Below are positions 62,476 to 64,000 of a DNA stretch of 64,000 bases, one piece after another. The translations under genes were made by a program, and so were the position numbers. Origin of the DNA: Flavobacterium agri. GTDB lineage: Bacteria; Bacteroidota; Bacteroidia; Flavobacteriales; Flavobacteriaceae. The stretch's first letter is position 1; each line of letters begins with the position of its first letter. Location: NCBI RefSeq assembly GCF_013401995.1, contig NZ_JACBJI010000001.1, forward strand, positions 282,588 to 346,587, in the 5' to 3' direction. Under the pieces are notes generated by a model. The model had not been told where the DNA came from. It worked only from the letters and a program-made list of their open reading frames with translations, and ran no database searches.

Positions 62476-63828
62476 TCAATCGAGACCGAAACTGTATCCT
62501 ATGAACGCATCGGCCTGTTTGTTGTCGCTTGTGAGATTGGTGATGATGGAACCTGAACCTAGATAGAATCCGTAAGCGCGGACTCCTATACCGCCCGAGA
62601 TGCCCGAAATCTCGTTATTTGACCAACTCGACCAGACTTCGAAATTATCCAAAGCGAACCGCGGCGTGATCGCGATGACGTTCTGATACGTGATTTGGTC
62701 GTTCGCATCGTCTGGGTTGAGTTTTTGTTGCCAGTAAACCGAAGCGTAGAATTTGGGAACGATTTTCACGTCGGCATAAGCCGAAAACACCGTCGGCAAC
62801 TTGACCTTGAAATCGGTTTTGGTATTCGTGGCGCGATCGAGATAGCCGCTTTGCAACAAGATGTTTTCGGTTTCCTCAAGACTTTCCACGTTTTGGAATT
62901 GGTTTAGGTTGAGCGACTCGGCGCCTTGAATCGAAAGTACATAGTTCGTAGAGGAATTGTTGGCCGATTTGTATTTCATCGAACCGATGTTGCGCACCGA
63001 CAGCCCGGCGTTAATGCGGTATTTGTTGGGTTGTTCAACGTCCGAAAGGCGATAGTTTACGCCAAGATCGGCCGCCACGCCTCCGAGACTTCCGAAAAGA
63101 GAACCCGTGTAATCGCTGAATTGGGTGAATTCCTCACCGAGATTACCCGAATAGGCAATATTGAGATTTGCGCTCGCATCGGTAAGCGTCACGTTTCCGA
63201 GGTTATTGTTTATAGTGCCCGAGAATCGATCGGCACCCAAATTGGCATAAGAACCCGGAAAAAGCAATTTGAACGTAAGTCCGCCGCTGAATTTGTGCGT
63301 GCCGTCGTCGTAGAAATTACGTGCCGCGGACAATCCGATCTCGCCCCAAGTCGTTCCGTTAAGACGTTGGTTGTAGTTGTTGTTGATCGTGGTCGAACCG
63401 TTGATGATGGCGTTCAAAGTGGCTGTGGAAACCGCGTCTCCGATACGAACGTCCACATCGACGAGATCGAGTTTGGCGTAGGCTTTTGATGTCAACGCGA
63501 ACGTCCAGTTATCCATTTTATAAGCGAACCCGGGGCCGTAGATTTCACCGTCGAACCTAAGATCTACTGCTTCCGTACCTCGGAAAACCAAATCCTCGAA
63601 ACTGTCGTTGCCGAACAGGTCGCTGAAACCGATCTTGTTATTGGTCGCATTGGCACTCACCGAGAAAACCTGGATTTCATATTTTGAGCCCAGATTGGCG
63701 AGCTCGGCGGGATTGACGCCTGCGTGGACCATTCCCGTGCGCTGGGACGTGTTCATGCCCGCGAAGTGCTGTTGGCCGAAAATCGGAATACTGAAAAGGA
63801 AAAGTAGGGTGAGGAAAAGCGTTTTCAT
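62476..63828 (-). CDS. DUF5723 outer membrane beta-barrel-like protein
   Basis: 450 aa. Signal peptide MKTLFLTLLFLFSIPIFGQ; the mature part starts HFAGMNTSQRTGMVHAGVNPAELA, the hallmark of DUF5723, and is rich in alternating hydrophobic strands ending in an aromatic C-terminus (FIGYSFGLD). It resembles the PorV/FadL-like barrels of Bacteroidetes. Function unknown. Its 3' end is close to the aldehyde dehydrogenase promoter. Confidence 0.85.
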   Translation of the reverse strand: MKTLFLTLLFLFSIPIFGQQHFAGMNTSQRTGMVHAGVNPAELANLGSKYEIQVFSVSANATNNKIGFSDLFGNDSFEDLVFRGTEAVDLRFDGEIYGPGFAYKMDNWTFALTSKAYAKLDLVDVDVRIGDAVSTATLNAIINGSTTINNNYNQRLNGTTWGEIGLSAARNFYDDGTHKFSGGLTFKLLFPGSYANLGADRFSGTINNNLGNVTLTDASANLNIAYSGNLGEEFTQFSDYTGSLFGSLGGVAADLGVNYRLSDVEQPNKYRINAGLSVRNIGSMKYKSANNSSTNYVLSIQGAESLNLNQFQNVESLEETENILLQSGYLDRATNTKTDFKVKLPTVFSAYADVKIVPKFYASVYWQQKLNPDDANDQITYQNVIAITPRFALDNFEVWSSWSNNEISGISGGIGVRAYGFYLGSGSIITNLTSDNKQADAFIGYSFGLD

Positions 63829-63923
63829 AAGCAGCGATTTAGGGATGAAGCTACAAATGTTAACGTTTTGGGTTATTGTGGTATTGTTGGAAAGCGTTGC
63901 ATGATTTTGGGGAAATGTTGTAG

Positions 63924-64000
63924 GTGAAATGTGAAATGTGAAATGTGAAATGTGAAATGTGAAATGTGAAATGTGAAATGTGAAATGTGAAATGTGAAAT
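63924..64000. repeat. Heptanucleotide tandem repeat (GTGAAAT)11, cut by window edge
   Basis: Eleven uninterrupted copies of the 7-bp unit GTGAAAT fill the last 77 bases and run past the window end, so the true copy number is larger or unknown. It lies upstream of the DUF5723 gene on the other strand. Seven is not a multiple of three, so it would shift frame if within a gene; here it is intergenic as far as can be seen. Confidence 0.95.

Overview
The window reads as chromosomal DNA of a member of the Flavobacteriaceae, most like Flavobacterium or a close relative. The evidence is a protein with a type IX secretion C-terminal sorting domain, Bacteroidetes-type promoters (-33 TTTG / -7 TAnnTTTG, often only a few bases from the start codon), the gene order ftsK-lolA-lptF/G-ribB, and many Flavobacteria-typical families (DUF4349, DUF5723, LytTR/LytS pairs, the creD locus). 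By eye the GC content is higher than in most Flavobacterium. I see no rRNA, tRNA, insertion sequence, prophage or CRISPR array; genes are closely packed on both strands.

Layout. 1-2.5 kb: oxidative pentose phosphate genes (end of gnd, zwf, pgl). 2.5-4.8 kb: a TetR regulator and a DHA2-type drug exporter sharing an operator. 4.9-5.5 kb: inorganic pyrophosphatase. 5.5-8.3 kb: an EamA permease and an APC amino acid permease preceded by two tandem short Met/Cys/His/Arg-rich leader ORFs, each followed by an intrinsic terminator; this is the most striking regulatory element here. 8.4-19 kb: small stress and regulatory genes (YegP-like, DoxX, AraC, SDR, DUF1223, LytTR/LytS, OsmC, alpha/beta hydrolase, ABC-F, GH125 mannosidase). 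19-20.4 kb: a membrane-anchored winged-helix regulator facing a DoxX gene. 20.4-27 kb: a minus-strand run tpx, dgkA, ftsK, lolA, lptF/G and a RibB whose GTP cyclohydrolase II half has lost its zinc ligands.

27.3-29.8 kb: three tandem paralogues of secreted tail-collar-like proteins with paired GxHxH motifs. 29.8-33 kb: thioredoxin/peroxiredoxin genes and a second APC permease. 33-38 kb: a T9SS-secreted LRR protein, a Cys/Met-metabolism PLP enzyme and its divergent Lrp regulator. 38-42.3 kb: a di-iron protein and the creD locus with a winged-helix regulator and two copies of a matching palindrome. 42.4-50 kb: lpd, DUF4349 lipoprotein, pabB, tilS, dsbD. 50-64 kb: an XRE/membrane-protein pair with its operator, a PH-domain protein, two histidine kinases, yifB, a RibD-C reductase, a zinc metallopeptidase, an aldehyde dehydrogenase, a DUF5723 protein, and a heptanucleotide tandem repeat running off the window end.

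How the genes work together: several units carry their own local switch that can be read directly in the DNA (TetR/MFS, XRE/membrane protein, winged-helix/creD, OmpR-type/DoxX, Lrp/PLP lyase, leader peptides/permeases). Sulfur amino acids are a possible shared theme between the leader-controlled permease operon and the Lrp/PLP-enzyme pair; that link is inference.
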